Part shown: one piece after another, positions 25,087-37,393 of the stretch | How the letters are laid out: every line of letters begins with the position of its first letter | How positions within the stretch are numbered: position 1 is the stretch's first letter | Assembly: GCF_026212465.1 (NCBI RefSeq) | Contig: NC_080049.1 | Coordinates: 6,409,064 to 6,473,063 of the forward strand | Direction of reading: 5' to 3' | Length of the DNA: 64,000 bases | Source of the DNA: Amaranthus tricolor | Lineage: Eukaryota; Streptophyta; Magnoliopsida; Caryophyllales; Amaranthaceae | The notes under the pieces: generated by a model | What the model was told of the DNA's origin: nothing | The model's input: only the letters and a program-made list of their open reading frames with translations | Database searches by the model: none | Translations under genes and position numbers: made by a program

Positions 25087-25654
25087 GTGACTTGCTATGT
25101 CTTTATGTATGAACAGAGTGTGGGAACTGTTTTGGGTACTATTTGAGAAAATGCTTGTGTAGTCTTTGTTTTATGGGTACTAACAGTTTGATCTGTCTTG
25201 ACATTAAGTATGCTTGTTTTCATTTGAAGTTGTTATGCTTTTTGTCATGAAGATTATAACACGTGTTGATAAACTGGTGTTGCTTAACTCATTTCTACCA
25301 CTGATAACTCTTTATTTTGTCCATATTTTATGCCTATTCAGTGTGCATTTTCATGCGGTTGTTGTTCCTTCTTATTATTTTTATGGGATTTAATCGCCCT
25401 TGTGTAGGGTATCTTGTGTTTTGCTCGTTTTTTGCAGGATTGGCCACCTTTTTCTGAGAAAAGCAAGCTGGGGATGATGCGCCGCTAATCCCTCGTTGGT
25501 TTTGGAGATGGAATGGAGCTAAACCGAAGATAGGAGATAGTCCCAAGCATTCATGTAAAGGCAAAAAGGACTTGGATTTGAGAAATTTAGGAGTCTTTGA
25601 TGAGATCGATCCCTTGCAGCAGCATTTCTAGAAGCCTTAAGCAACATCATTTGG

Positions 25655-25940
25655 AGATCGATTGGTCAATCACTTTAGATCGATCAATCGATCTTATAGC
25701 TTGCTTTTTTCCAGAAGCAGCTCCCTCAAGAACAAAGAGATCGATTGGTAGATCTCCTTAGATCGATCAATCGATCTTATAGCTTGCATTTTCCAGAAGC
25801 ATCTCCTGAAGAACAAAGTGACCGATTGTTCGATCACTTTAGATCGATCAATCGATCTTATAGCCTGCATATCTAGAAGCAGCTATTTTGAGGAGTTAAG
25901 TGATCGATTGGTCGATCACTTTAGATCGATCGATCGATCT
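25655..25940. repeat. ~81-bp minisatellite with GATCGATCAATCGATC core
   Basis: Three and a half units of about 81-82 bp, each with GATCGATTGGTCGATC, TTTAGATCGATCAATCGATC and a TATAGC..GCAT....CAGAAGCA segment. The core is a near-perfect palindrome. It lies in the left half of the solo LTR; the related LTR at 3804 has only isolated GATCGATC words at 4256-4435. Confidence 0.85.
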
Positions 25941-26559
25941 CTTTTCGAGCATGGGCCTTTTGCTGATTTCTCTGACTTAGCGGCCCTCTACACGTCATTC
26001 AAGGAATTATTCTCTAATTTTAGGCTAAGGGTTTCACCACTTTGGGAGGTGCTATATAAGGAGAGTTGGTGTAAACATTAAACATACTTAGTTTTTGTTC
26101 TATTTTCATTACTCTAGTTTTATTGCTCATTTAGTTTTCATTTACTAAGAACCCTAACTTTTTATTTCTATAACTTAATATTTGAAAATCATAAAAGTAC
26201 TCTAGTTATGGTTTATTGTAGTTATTGTTCATTCAATCCACTAGTTTATTGCAAGTTTGGAGTTTTTCTTCTTCGATCACCTTCATTGTTGGGGGTTTGA
26301 GCTTCATTATTTTCTCGGTTTTACAACTTTGTTCTCCAATCGTTCTCGACTTTTGTCGGTATCTTCTAATACTTCTTCTTAGTTATTATTGATAGTTTGT
26401 TCTTATTTTTATGCTTGTTTGTGGTTTTCACCATTGTTTCTCAATAGCTTTATGATTTGGGTTCTTGTGTTTGTTGATTATTTAATATCTTAATATGTTA
26501 TCACTTATGGTGTCTTTAAGCATTAGAGTGAGTAGTGAGTAGTTTTCTAGGGTTGGGGT

Positions 26560-28109
26560 TGATAAGTGAAATTACTTCCACTTATTTATATCATTTTATA
26601 CTCCTTAATGATGGTCGTTGCTAGTAATTTCGTGCGTATTTTAAAGATTTATGCTATATTACTCATTTTGGTTATTCATGTTGATTTTGAGTGGTTTTGA
26701 TTGCTTTAAGCATAATTCTTATGGTTTTAATGATGATGGATTTTACTAAGGGGAATTTAGCCCAGTTGAAGATGTTCTAAAAAGAAAATGAGCAAAAGGG
26801 GATAGAAGAGTGTTTATAATGCAAAAAGTTTTGAGGTGAAATTTAATACATGTCTACTCTTTTGGTCATACCTTTTGATAGGAAGATCATATTAATTCAA
26901 GAGCTTTCCAACAGTATATTATATGTCAAATTCCGACAACCGAGCAAGAAATAACGACTGTTGAAGTTGCTGCGATTTTCCAGCACAAAACGCCGACTCA
27001 GCTTTCATGTTTTTTTGGTGCAGCCGACTCTACTTTGAGTCTCTGTTTTGTTGCACGGGATTTTCATCCCTTTAATCTTTGAATTACCTTTTAGGGTTAA
27101 GTTTTTACTAGTTTAAATAGGCCCTAAAAAACTAATTAGGGCTTCTTCTTCTTCTCTCCTTCCTGCCATTAGACTTAATTACTTTTTCCATTAGTTTACT
27201 TTAAATTTCAGCTTTTAATTTAGTTTTTCATTAAGCTCATCATTAATCTTCCTTTAAGCATTGTAAGTTTTCTCTATTATTTAATTTTCTTAGTCTTTAA
27301 ATCCTTGTATTAGTTTAAGTTTCATTTAGTGAACTTTAATTATTGTCATTAATCTTTGTTCAATAAAAACTTATTATTGTTCTTCATTTATTGCTTTTTG
27401 ATTTAATTGTGGTGTTCTTGGTATTTAATTATTGATTTTCTTGAATTTGTCAATTATTTCATTCTTAGACATGTCTAGCATCATCCTAGCGTTTGTTTTT
27501 ATTGCTTTTACCATGATTAGTGAGTAGATTCATTTTCTAGGGTTAGGGTTTAAACCTATAAGTCAAGTATGATTTAATTCTCGAATGTGTCTATGAAACT
27601 AGGATTAAAGTGGTTAAATTGTGCCAATTAACCCTAAATTAAATATGCTTTGTTGGACTAGTCAATAGAACTAGCGTGTGAGATTAGGATCAACTTTGTT
27701 TTAGGGTAAATTTTAGTTAAATTCTTATTAATTCGTTCAATAAAATTAGTGTGTGAGCATTGAATTAGTAGGGTCTAAATCTAATAGTTAATCAATAGAG
27801 CGAGAGTTTGAGATTAACAAGATCATGTTTAACCACGTAATTCATCCGACATTTCATAGACACTAATGAGAGTTTGATAGTACAATACTTTAGGGGATTC
27901 TCGACACCCTAGATCTCTTCATCATATATTTTAAACCTATTTCTTATTGCAATTTTTAGTTTATTAGTCAAAAACCAATCAAACATATTTTTTCTCTTCA
28001 AGTAATATAATTAGTAGAAATTAGCAAGTTTCTTGTCCTAGCTTCCTTGTGTTCGACCCACGACTACACGTACACCGTGCGCTTGCGGTGAAATAAAATT
28101 TGCACATCA
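26560..28109 (+). mobile_element. 1.55-kb solo LTR nested in the solo LTR at 25302
   Basis: Starts TGATAAGTGAAATTACTTCC and ends AATTTGCACATCA, flanked by the exact duplication GGGGT (26555-26559 and 28110-28114). It has TATA-like sequence (TAGTTTAAATAGGCCC near 27110) and no coding region. The TGATAAGTG...TTTGCACATCA ends suggest a Ty3/gypsy-type LTR; this assignment is by resemblance only. Removing it makes the flanking LTR collinear with the copies at 5200 and 51840. Confidence 0.9.
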
Positions 28110-28773
28110 GGGGTTAACTCAACCCTTGTGATGGCTTGATGATGATGAAACCCTTGTTGATTTTGGGTTGATTAATGCTTAGATGAGGGGTTATTCTACC
28201 CATTGGTCAAGGATTGTTATGGTTGCTTCTAATATACCAACGAGAGTTGGATTTTGGGTAGTCTAATCCTTGCTCAATGGATAAAATCAGATGAGAGGGA
28301 TCAATGAGGATCTAACCTTGCATCCACCCTCTCATCTAAGGGCTTTATCCTGCACCTATGAGAGTAGGGAAGGATGAGCAAGTAGCGAATAATTTATAGC
28401 CCAAGATCTTTATCTTCACTCATGAGAGTGAGGATGGTGAAGAGCTTGGAGGCAATCCCAAGCCTGATCAAGGATCAGATTGCTTTTCATTTGTGTGATT
28501 CACTACTCTTTAAACACCCTTAAGAAGCTAGTGTATTGTGACCGAAAAGTCATCATGAATGAGTTAACCCTACCCCCTCTATATCATTGATTGTTAAACC
28601 CCTATTTATTCTTCATATCTTTCGATTATTGCATTCAACAAACCCCCCTTTTTATCCGACTAATCCGCAAAGAAAATTGCATAACCTTGCTCCTTGTGTT
28701 CAACCCGTATGTGCTATAACACTGTGCACTTGCGTTAACTCACATGTTGAGATAAATTTGTGTGAACAACCAC

Positions 28774-29522
28774 CTCATTTTGAGGATGAGTCGATTTACA
28801 TATCTCATTTGCAGGTTTGTGACTTGACCTGGGTGGGGACTGGAAAGTAGAGATTTGTTCTCTCTACGATTTGCTTGGATCAGTTGTTGTGTTTCTCATG
28901 TTTGGGAATGATATTAGCTACTTTCTTACATCAGTTAAAGCTTGGGCTATGTTCACTAAGTTAGATTTTTCTTTGGGTGGTCTTGTGTTAAGTTGAAAGT
29001 CGTATCTTGGATCTTCGGTGATTGTGTTTATCATGAATATAAAGTACATGACTTTAGCTTTTGCAGTGAAGGAGTCATTGTGTTTTCTGATCTTGATGTT
29101 TGGAAAAAGTACGATGTGGTCAGGTTTCATTCGAAATGCACATACGTGAAGATAAAGGTAAAAAAGGTAGGATGTTCGGCAGTCCTAGTAGCTTTTTACT
29201 TTTTTATTTCCATTGGCTTAGACCCTTAGGGGCGGTGTTGGGGAAGCTCTAGGTGGAGGTGCGTACGACCTCAAGGTGGACTTTCTTCATGGACTTGTGA
29301 TGCAAGTGGAGCATTATGAGGGGCTTGTGATGCAGGTTGAGCATTATGAGTGGTTTATTTAGGAACAAATAGTGATGACTGATGAGTCTTGCTTTGGAGA
29401 CTTGTAGGGAGTCTTGGTTGGAGAATTGCTTCGATGTGTTGTTTATGCATCAGTTTTGGGCTTGAGAATGGTTTTATTTCACTATGGTATTAATGGGATC
29501 ATTGTTGACTACGAGTTTTCGT
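28774..29522 (+). pseudogene. 3' part of the Copia internal region
   Basis: Resumes directly after the ACCAC duplication of the nested LTR and runs to the purine tract before the 3' LTR. Short open stretches are broken by stops. I could not identify the reverse transcriptase or RNase H catalytic motifs, so this part may be deleted as well as decayed. A short duplicated run near 29296-29350 (TGTGATGCA..GAGCATTATGAG, twice) is visible. Confidence 0.55.
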
Positions 29523-29534
29523 TAAGGTGGATAT

Positions 29535-30150
29535 TGTAGGTAAATTGTGACTTGAATAAGGGTGTATATATGGTTGAAGATTAAGCATGATGAAGATGAA
29601 ATTAAATGGCGGAGCCAACGCCGAGTCGGCATTGGTAGGCATGGCAAGGTATGACGAGCGGGTTACAGACTCTGTTTTGGAAACTGGGCTTGGTCGCGAG
29701 TCGGTATAAATGTCGCATGTCGCAAGAAGCAGCAGTTTGAAGAACAGAATTTAAAGTTGACTCGACGACTGGGTTCTTGCGTGATATAGTGGAATCGGTT
29801 GGGGCTGCGGCAAAAGAGGTTTTGTATTTTCCTTGTTTTTGCCGGTTTCTCATGGGATTTTGACGGTTACTTTCTAATATTTACCCTAATAAGAGGTTTT
29901 TACGATATAAACCCCTCTTGTAATTAATTAGGGTGAGGTTATATAATACAAAGTGACGAAAAACTAAGACAGAAAAGGAAAGAGAGTCATTGTTAAGGCT
30001 TCTCATGTTCATCTTGTAATCTCCCAGTTTATAGTGAAAGTTTTATTCTCGGTGCCTGTGGATGTAGCTATAGTGAATATCTTTAATTTTTAGGAGTGAT
30101 TTTTTTTATTGTTTATTTGAATCTTTATTGTTTTCTTTATTATTTTTCGA
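29535..30150 (+). repeat. 3' LTR of the Copia element
   Basis: Starts TGTAGGTAAATTGTGACTTG and matches the 5' LTR with many substitutions and small indels. It is preceded by a purine tract. The right end is approximate because similarity to the 5' LTR fades near TTATTTTTCGATC. Confidence 0.78.
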
Positions 30151-31333
30151 TCTTTACTTTTGTTGTGCACAACAACCGAGTTGGATCCGTTGGATTGTGC
30201 AGCTATTAAAAAAAAAGGGGTAAAACTTCTCCATTTGGTCACACAAACAAAAACAAACTATTATTTCTTTATTTAACATTTTCTTTACTTTTGTACTCTT
30301 AATATTTAAATTTTTGTATAATTTTTGAGTCATTTGGATATCATTTTTGTAGTATGATGTATTTTAGACTTTTTAATGTTTCTTTATATTGAATTATTAT
30401 TATTTGATTGTCTAAAAAGTGTGTTGCTATTTTATCGTGATTTAGCTAAACGCTATATAGTATATAATCTTTTTGAAAAAAAAATCTATTTTCAAATTTA
30501 ATGATAAAATAAGAAATCCTACAATTTTTTAAAAGTTACTTAACCGGGGAATAAATAAAAATGGTAACCCGTTGGGTCAATCTGAACCCACCCGAAACCC
30601 AAATTAATCCTACCTAAAACTAACTCGATCTGAAACTGACCCGATCCAAAACTCGATCGATTGACCGTTTTCCCGAGTCTACTTGATATTAATCAAGATG
30701 TTGGTTTTGTTAATGTCTAAGTTTATATCTAAATTAATCACCATAAACAGATAGCAAACAGTTATATTGCAAATTCAAAGAAATACAGTAGATATACTAA
30801 TTGATATGCATTATTTTTTTATATCTCATTGAGTTTACTACGTATATTAAAAAAATAAAAAAATAAAAAAAAAAACTTTTCATTAATGTTACAATTTGAA
30901 AGTGACGAGGAAGTGCAACTCTTGATTAGGAAGCTTTAGTTTTGTCACATAAAATTTTGAAGTTTCGCAAACAGAAATTGAGAGGAGTTTTTTTTGGGTG
31001 TTTATGGAGGAATAAATGGTGGGGACTAAGGAGCCAAACATTGATTATTGTCTTGGTTTTTGGGAATGTGAAAAGGCATAATCTTGTGGGTACGCATATT
31101 TGGAACAATCTTAACAAATTTCCGAGTTGGATCATAATTTGGAGTACATGTGTAATGTATGCATAATGCATTCATCAGCTGCATCGTCAGTATCAGTTTC
31201 TGGTGTATAATTAATCTTTGTAAATTGCCACATAAATGAAGCTGCAATGAAACTTCCAAAACGACAACTCATCAGTGCTTCCAAAACTTCATTGTTTGTG
31301 AAGCTCGGCAATTTAAATATAATACAACAGTTT

Positions 31334-31364
<31 letters not shown>

Positions 31365-31655
31365 CATCAATTGGTTTTAATATGTATTTAAATTTTAACT
31401 TATAAATTAATTAAAATATAATTAAGTGAAATTTTGTTGTTTCACTTGTATAAATGCAAGAATTATTATATCAAAAAATATTTATTATATATAATTAAAT
31501 ATATTAACAATTAAATCGGATAGGATGTAAAAGTAAAAATTAACAAAATTATAAGGACATAATGAGTTATTTAATGAATTATTTAAGAAAAGCCAGATTT
31601 TACAAACATCTCTGACGTTCATAAACATATTAATGAAATACACAAATAATATAAT
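30151..31655. other. AT-rich DNA, no gene recognised
   Basis: Contains a patch of ACCCG/GACCCGA words at 30545-30690, similar in style to the hAT-like elements at 53185 and 55376 but without detectable ends. It also has a 26-nt poly-T tract near 31331 and long A/T stretches. Overlapping frames at 30926-31259 on both strands show no known motif and I do not call them genes. Confidence 0.45.
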
Positions 31656-32091
31656 ATTGAAAAAATTACCTACAACAATCTAACATTTTTATGATTTTTT
31701 TATAATCATTCCACCTATGAATTAACCAAGATTAATCTCAACCTTGAAGGTTCTAGAGTAAACCTGGAAACCGGATGATAGCTATAACAAGTTTTTTTAA
31801 AAAAAAAATCGATTAAACTAAAATATAGAAAAAATATTAAAAAACGCTAAAAAAAATTTTGATTTTTTATTATTTAGTATTTTTTTATGTAAATTTTCAA
31901 AACGTCTCTAAATTTACATTGATTTTCAGTTTACTTTGTTCGTAAATTACCTACTATAGCAGGTCATCATGTTCCCTAAGTTTATCTTAGGCATATACCC
32001 CTAAAGTTGAGATTATTCATAGTTAATCAATAGGTGGAATTATTGTAAAAAAATCATTAAAAAATATGAATCATTTTAAATAATTTTTCCT
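31656..32091. mobile_element. Mutator-like non-autonomous element with ~100-bp terminal inverted repeats
   Basis: A 436-bp element. Its first ~100 bp (ATTGAAAAAATTACC ... TTTTTATGATTTTTTTATAA ... CATTCCACCTATGAATTAAC ... TAATCTCAACCTT) recur in reverse complement at its right end (AGGAAAAATTA ... AATGATTTTTTTACAATAAT ... TTCCACCTATTGATTAAC ... AATCTCAACTTT). It is flanked by ATAATATAAT (31646-31655 and 32092-32101), a 9-10-bp duplication as expected for Mutator superfamily insertions. It has no coding capacity. Confidence 0.75.
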
Positions 32092-32232
32092 ATAATATAA
32101 TTTAAAGCGTGATTATTTGATGATAAAAATCAGGTTAAACATTTTAAGCTGTTAAACGAGGCACATCAAAGTAACAGTTTTGGGATTCTTGAGAAAAAGT
32201 TAATTAATACTTTTACCCTAAAATATAATATA

Positions 32233-32561
32233 CTTTTAGTGGGATATATGTAGTGACATTTAATTTGAATGTCACTGATTTAAATTTCTAATGGTGTATA
32301 TTGTGGATTTAGTGACATTTATTAGATCTATAAGCAGTATCATAAAAAATCATACTAAATCTTTTCGCGACATATGATCTAGTAACATTTCCCATAAATG
32401 TCATTATAGATTATAACAACAATTATATATATCAATAAAGGCCAAATAAATAATCACTAAATCACTTTATAGTAAAACTTAAATAAAAATCAGCAATTAT
32501 TACACTAAAAACATAAATCAGTGACATTTTTTTGATGTCACTAAATCCTATATCGCTAAAA
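32233..32561. repeat. Foldback/MITE-like inverted repeat, class unknown
   Basis: The left arm ACTTTTAGTGGGATATATG-TAGTGACAT...ATGTCACTGATTTA pairs with the right arm (CATAAATCAGTGACAT...ATGTCACTAAATCC-TATATCGCTAAAAG read in reverse). TGTCACTAAAT words link it to the CACTA MITE at 14636, but CACTA-type ends and a 3-bp duplication were not established. Confidence 0.5.
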
Positions 32562-34556
32562 GTTAATTTTGTCGCACTGAATTAAATGGTTCATACTTTG
32601 TACTAATTTATATACGTCTAATTTTTAACCCAATTAATTATTAGTGACTCGCAATCTATAATTTAAAATGTCACCAAAAAATAATTTGATAGAGATAGTT
32701 GAAAAATTATGTCAAATTGAGTTAGATTTATACTGTGCTTGAATAGAGTATTAGGATGAAAAGAAAATGGCGGGAAGAGAAAGGGAGAGAGAAGAAAGGA
32801 AGGGAAGGAAAATAAAAAGAGATAATTTATTTGTTTGTTTAGGACGAATATGAAAGGAATAGAAAGGAAACAAGGAAGATGAAATTTTGTAGTTGAAAAC
32901 ATGGAAGGAAAATGACATAGTTTCGTCCAAATTAGAAAGCAAAATGGTAAGAGAAAGTCTTTTTATTATTTTGATAGTCAATATACTTTTTTCCTTTTAA
33001 ATCATTTCTAAATTGAAAAGATTTGAATATTAACAAAATTAAAGACTGAATCTCTTCAAATCCCTTCCTCCCATATCACATGCACCTCTTTAAAATTGCT
33101 ATGCAAACAAAGAAAAAGTCATCCCTCTAAATTTTTTTCCTTTTAATTCCTTTCAAACCCCTCAATCCAAATATAATGTTAAATTCTATCTATTTTAACT
33201 TTTTTAAGATTTAAATCGCTTTATTGAGTTTCATGTCATTATTTTTCATATGGAGACCCACTAGCTAGTGACTATTTTACATGTAATCGCTTTTAGCATA
33301 ATGAATCATTACTTATTTATGGAAGTATCAATACATTATTATAAGAAAAACTAATTTTATAAAAAATTCTAGAATATATGATTTTTTAAAAATTAATAAT
33401 GAAATACAAAATTTAAAATTCTTGACACATTAATTCCACCAGACTAGACTTATAAATTAAAAAAAAAAAAAAAAAAAAGCCTTGAAATGACTCCATCTGA
33501 AAACAATCTAATTGAAAATGATTTCACCCAAAACATATCTAACTGACTATTTAACAATATGTTCAAATTATAATTCTTGTTTTTTTGGTACAAAAGTTAG
33601 ACGTTTTTGAGTAGGAAATTTCCTAAAGAGTGTGACTTGTGATGAATATTAACCACAGATATTTTATTTCAAAAATTATATATACACTTTTCCGTTTCTT
33701 AATTATTGATAGCGCAACTTTTTATAAAAAAATTACCATTTATAGATTTTGTCTCTCTAAAACTTTTATTTGACATTTACTATCATAAAATAACAAACTT
33801 TCTACTGATCATCAAAATTGTAGGAAATGAGTCGATATAAGCCTATATTGACTAATTTTTAATTATTTTAAACAACTGCAATATATATAAATGGTGTTTA
33901 ATTTAGTAGGAAATCAGTCGTAATTTTGCTGACTAACATTGGACTATCGGAACCTTAGTAGAAATATCCGACTAATAATTCGTAAGAATTTAGTAGGAAA
34001 TTTTTGACTTATTAATTGATGTTTAACCGGAAAGCCTTCTTTTGAATAACAATATATGATTCCTTCCAATATCTTCTTGAAATTGCAAACAATTGGCGAC
34101 CAGTCAATGACCAACACCAAAACACAAAGCTTGATTTCAAAATACAACTATAAATGCTCGCAAACTAGTAACAAAGTGATCACAAATTGCGATCAACTGG
34201 TGTTTGGTCGCTAGGTGTTCGCAGATGGGACCATAAGTGGCTGGTCATTGATCTGATCTCAGATTGCCGGCCAAAACGCAGTAGTCGCAAATGTCGCGTC
34301 GCAATTGCAACGTTGTTTAGGAGTGATTATTGCAATTGTTTTCCGTTCATACTTAAAAAAAAATGTAGTTAAAGAAACTTTATTTCGCAATTTTAAACTT
34401 TTGAAATGAATAATTATATATAGTACTAAATATTTTAGAATATTTATGCTTATTTGTAGGATCATGTGATCCTACGATTTCATGCTAACCGATTTCATTC
34501 TACCGTTTTGATTCATCTCTTTAAATGATTTTAAGTAGAATCTTGATCCTCACAAA
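32562..34556. other. AT-rich intergenic DNA, no gene recognised
   Basis: Holds an A-tract near 33460 and a purine-rich/pyrimidine-rich stretch (32755-32880). Several AGTAGGAAAT words occur between 33820 and 34000 and may be a decayed MITE. The frames at 32663-32981 (minus) are low-complexity phenylalanine/serine-rich artefacts. Nothing else could be identified. Confidence 0.4.
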
Positions 34557-34564
34557 CTTGGTTA

Positions 34565-34814
34565 CAATGTCGCTCCTGACCATTTTTGGCCCTAGGCGAA
34601 AAATAAAAAAAGCCCTTGTATAATTAGAGTTTCGGTTCTTTTTTCTCAAACTATCCATCATATAATTTCTTTATTTTCCATTACATTAATGTTAAATAAA
34701 TATACAAATTTAAGATCATATAAAGATAAAATTAAGGATTAACTTTATTTGGGCCCCTTTATAAAGTGGGCCCTAAACGTTTACACCTCAAAACTACCCT
34801 CTGAAACGACCCTG
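34565..34814. mobile_element. hAT-like MITE, worn
   Basis: Left end CAATGTCGCTCCTGACCATT and right end in reverse complement CAGGGTCGTTTCAGAGGGTA form an imperfect inverted repeat. Both ends contain GGCCCTA words further in. The flanking 8-mers CTTGGTTA and CTCCATTA agree at five of eight positions, so the target duplication, if real, is decayed. Confidence 0.4.
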
Positions 34815-34829
34815 CTCCATTATGTGATA

Positions 34830-36970
34830 TGTGTTTGGTGTTTATTTTGTGCATACTAATATTTTTAAGATAGATGGTAACGTGGTAGAGGGAAAGAGTA
34901 TTTCATATTATTTAGCTAGAGGTGGTTTAGAGGTGCACTCGTAATAGGGATATAACTAGATCTAGGTGTTGTGCTAGGAATTAGACGCCGATAGAGAGGC
35001 CCATATGGCTATTACCTTTAAACTGGTACATAGTCTAGTTTCTATAACCCTGTGAAAAAGAATATTTCCTTGAGGTCAACAACATCTTGATGATTAGGAT
35101 TGGAGGAGTCAGCCTTAGGGACAATTTTAGAGACAACCCCTTGGATGGGTCACCCAATGGGGTGAGCATGATAGATTATTTTGCACTACTTAAAGTGTAC
35201 AAATAAGAACTCGTACTTGTTGCGATATTGTTGGTTAATCGAGAAGTTGTGCTCCTACGAAGGGAATTATTTAGGGATACTGATGATGATGATGAACAAG
35301 TGATTGAGTGGTTACTGATAAGTCGCTGAATGATCAGATAATTTCTAACTATAGAGAATACATAACTAGACCTGTGTATGAGGGGAGGAGTGTAACCCTT
35401 TGATAGTGCAACACTAGAAAGAGAGAACTTTCCACCATCATTGAGGTTTCATCTATAGGCTAAAAGATATATATATCGTACCTTTGGACAAAGCATGTTG
35501 AGAAGGTTGTATATTATGCACAAGTACATTGATTTCCCTCTTCTTTCTACTTTTGTTGAAAGGTGGCAAGCGGAAATTAAATGTCTTTCGCATGCTATGA
35601 GGAGAGATGAATATGATGTTGTGTAACGTGCAACATACATATTAGAGTTGTTGGTGAGGGAAGGTTACCTACCCAAATCAACTAAGCAGGCATGAAGCGA
35701 TGCATGTTCCAAACGTGTTGAGTGAGAATATTACTGACTTGCGAAAGACCGCAATGTCATTAATGGTCACGTCAGTGTGGATCACATGCTTAAGTTCTCG
35801 CATAACCTGCGACCTACTTATCCTAATATTACACGTGGTATATGGTTGCATTGTGGTCAACACTTTCAATCGACAAGTCACCTATATGTATGTGTGTTGA
35901 ACTAATTAATACGGTTACTATTTTTCATATTATGAGTCACACAATAAAATATCAATAGAATTTTTAATCAAATAAAATGGTTTATGACCTAGGGATGTCA
36001 TAGCCTAAATTATGCCTTTTATGAATATATATAATTTATAATCATATGGTCTAAACCTAAACCTACGAAGGGATATCTTTTACACAATATTCAATACATT
36101 ATTTCAAAATAGGTGGTTGTTAAGTTGAACAGGCAATTAAATAACTAAAATTTGGCGAGTAGTATATGACTTGTTAACCCTTGTAAAACACCAAAACCAC
36201 AACACTTACCTCGTTTTTTTCGACCAAAAATCTGAAACTTGAATCAGAGATGCCTTTCGATGATGCAATTCCAACAAAATAGAGAAAAAAGAAAATCAAT
36301 CTTTTTAAAATTATTAAAGTATATAACGTATCTTTACGCCTCAACCAAAAGATTAAACTGATGGTTAAAACCCCGAAAAATATTGTATACTCCAACAAAA
36401 AGAATGGTTAATACATGATCTATATATAGCTATAAGTAAAGAGAAAACAACTATAATCAATGGCAAGGGAGCAAGAAGGAAGGAAATATATAAGGGTACT
36501 TATGTGTGTTTCGCTTTGAATAATAGAATCATTTTGTCTTATTAAAATTGAATTACTGAATTTCTCCCATAATTATATTGTTGGTACTCCTAGATACAAT
36601 TATTAATTTTTGAAAGAATTAATGTAACGAGGTTCATGGATGGATAATTGTAGGGTTCCCTAAAGAATAAAAGTACACATGGTTCACTAAATTTCATTTC
36701 TATATTTTGGTATGAAAATGGTTTTAATGTAAGGTCCTTGTTAGATTTGTAAAAACATTTATCTCCTAAAATAATTTATTGATCAATATTTATAAGGGTT
36801 ATAAATATTCGTTCTAAACGTGTTGAAAAAAGAACTAACAAAGATACATTTATATTAAATTAATACTAGCATAAAATGGAAGAGGAATATCAAGAGAATG
36901 AGTTGTTAAAATTTCAAAAATGCACCTTTATATGGTGATGATCAAATCATTAAATAAAAGGTAATGATAT
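34830..36970. other. Intergenic DNA with a possible plant-mobile-domain relic
   Basis: Around 35490-35690 the + strand encodes broken segments such as LLRRLYIMHKYIDF, FVERWQAE and REGYLPKSTKQA. These faintly recall the plant mobile domain (the 'VERW.PET..FH' pattern of MAIN-like/MULE-associated proteins). Stops and frame changes abound and I could not align a full domain. The remainder, including the minus-strand frame at 36174-36398, has no recognisable feature. Confidence 0.25.
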
Positions 36971-36971
36971 T

Positions 36972-37227
36972 TATAGTCCTTAGGGCTGTACATAAAAATC
37001 AACAACTCCTCTTTATCATTAATAAATATGGCTTTTCAAAAGAATCTAATTTAGAAATTGAAAAACAATTAATATTTTTTATAATTTTATTTTAACTTTC
37101 CAAGAAAAAATAAATGCTAAATTCATAAAAAGTAATTAATTTCTTATGTTTTTAAATAAAAAATAATATTAAATTATATGGATAAAATACAAGATTCTAT
37201 CTTATATACGACCCTTAGGGCTGTATA
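36972..37227. mobile_element. Small TIR element, superfamily uncertain
   Basis: Left end TATAGTCCTTAGGGCTGTAC and right end in reverse complement TATACAGCCCTAAGGGTCGT give ~25-bp imperfect inverted repeats bounding a 256-bp AT-rich, non-coding segment. The target duplication could not be fixed because the flanks are TAT-rich. Confidence 0.5.
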
Positions 37228-37393
37228 TATCATTTTCTTTAAATAAATGTTAGAATAATAATAATATTTTCTAATAAAGTAGAATAATATAAATACATTG
37301 ATGATTATTAAAAATACAAACTCAATGATGTATGTCGTTCCATCTTAAAAGTTATTGTACATAGGACCATCAAACTTATATGTTAATCGATCT

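Larger units (their letters stand above)
25302..28768 (+). mobile_element. Long solo LTR (~1.9 kb) inserted in the Copia element, itself interrupted
   Basis: Starts TGATAACTCTTTATTTTGTC and ends AAATTTGTGTGAACA, flanked by the exact 5-bp duplication ACCAC (25297-25301 and 28769-28773). After removing the nested element at 26560-28109 and one TSD copy, the LTR is ~1.9 kb. It has no coding domain. Its right part (GGGGTTAACTCAACCC, CTCATGAGAGTGAGGA) and left part match the copies at 3804-5850 and, reversed, 51149-54467. It contains a GATCGATC minisatellite. A single LTR with a perfect TSD indicates recombination between two LTRs. Confidence 0.88.
22372..30150 (+). mobile_element. Ty1/copia LTR retrotransposon, decayed, with two nested solo LTRs
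   Basis: Two similar ~600-bp LTRs in the same orientation (22372-22965 and about 29535-30150) flank an internal region. A primer site like initiator-Met (AATCAAGAGCTCAGGTTT at 22964) follows the 5' LTR. A purine tract (TTAAGGTGGA at 29523) precedes the 3' LTR. Gag, zinc knuckle, protease and pre-integrase traces follow in order, which is the Copia layout. The two LTRs differ at many positions, so the insertion is old. No matching 5-bp duplication was found at its outer borders. The internal region is interrupted at 25302-28768. Confidence 0.85.

Noticed and set aside
22372..30150. Endogenous pararetrovirus
   Set aside because: LTR pair, primer site, purine tract and CCHC gag followed by a protease and a pre-integrase domain indicate a Copia retrotransposon; no movement or coat protein signal was seen.
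35449..35900. Functional plant-mobile-domain gene
   Set aside because: Only faint motif resemblance, with stops and frame changes; kept as a low-confidence relic only.
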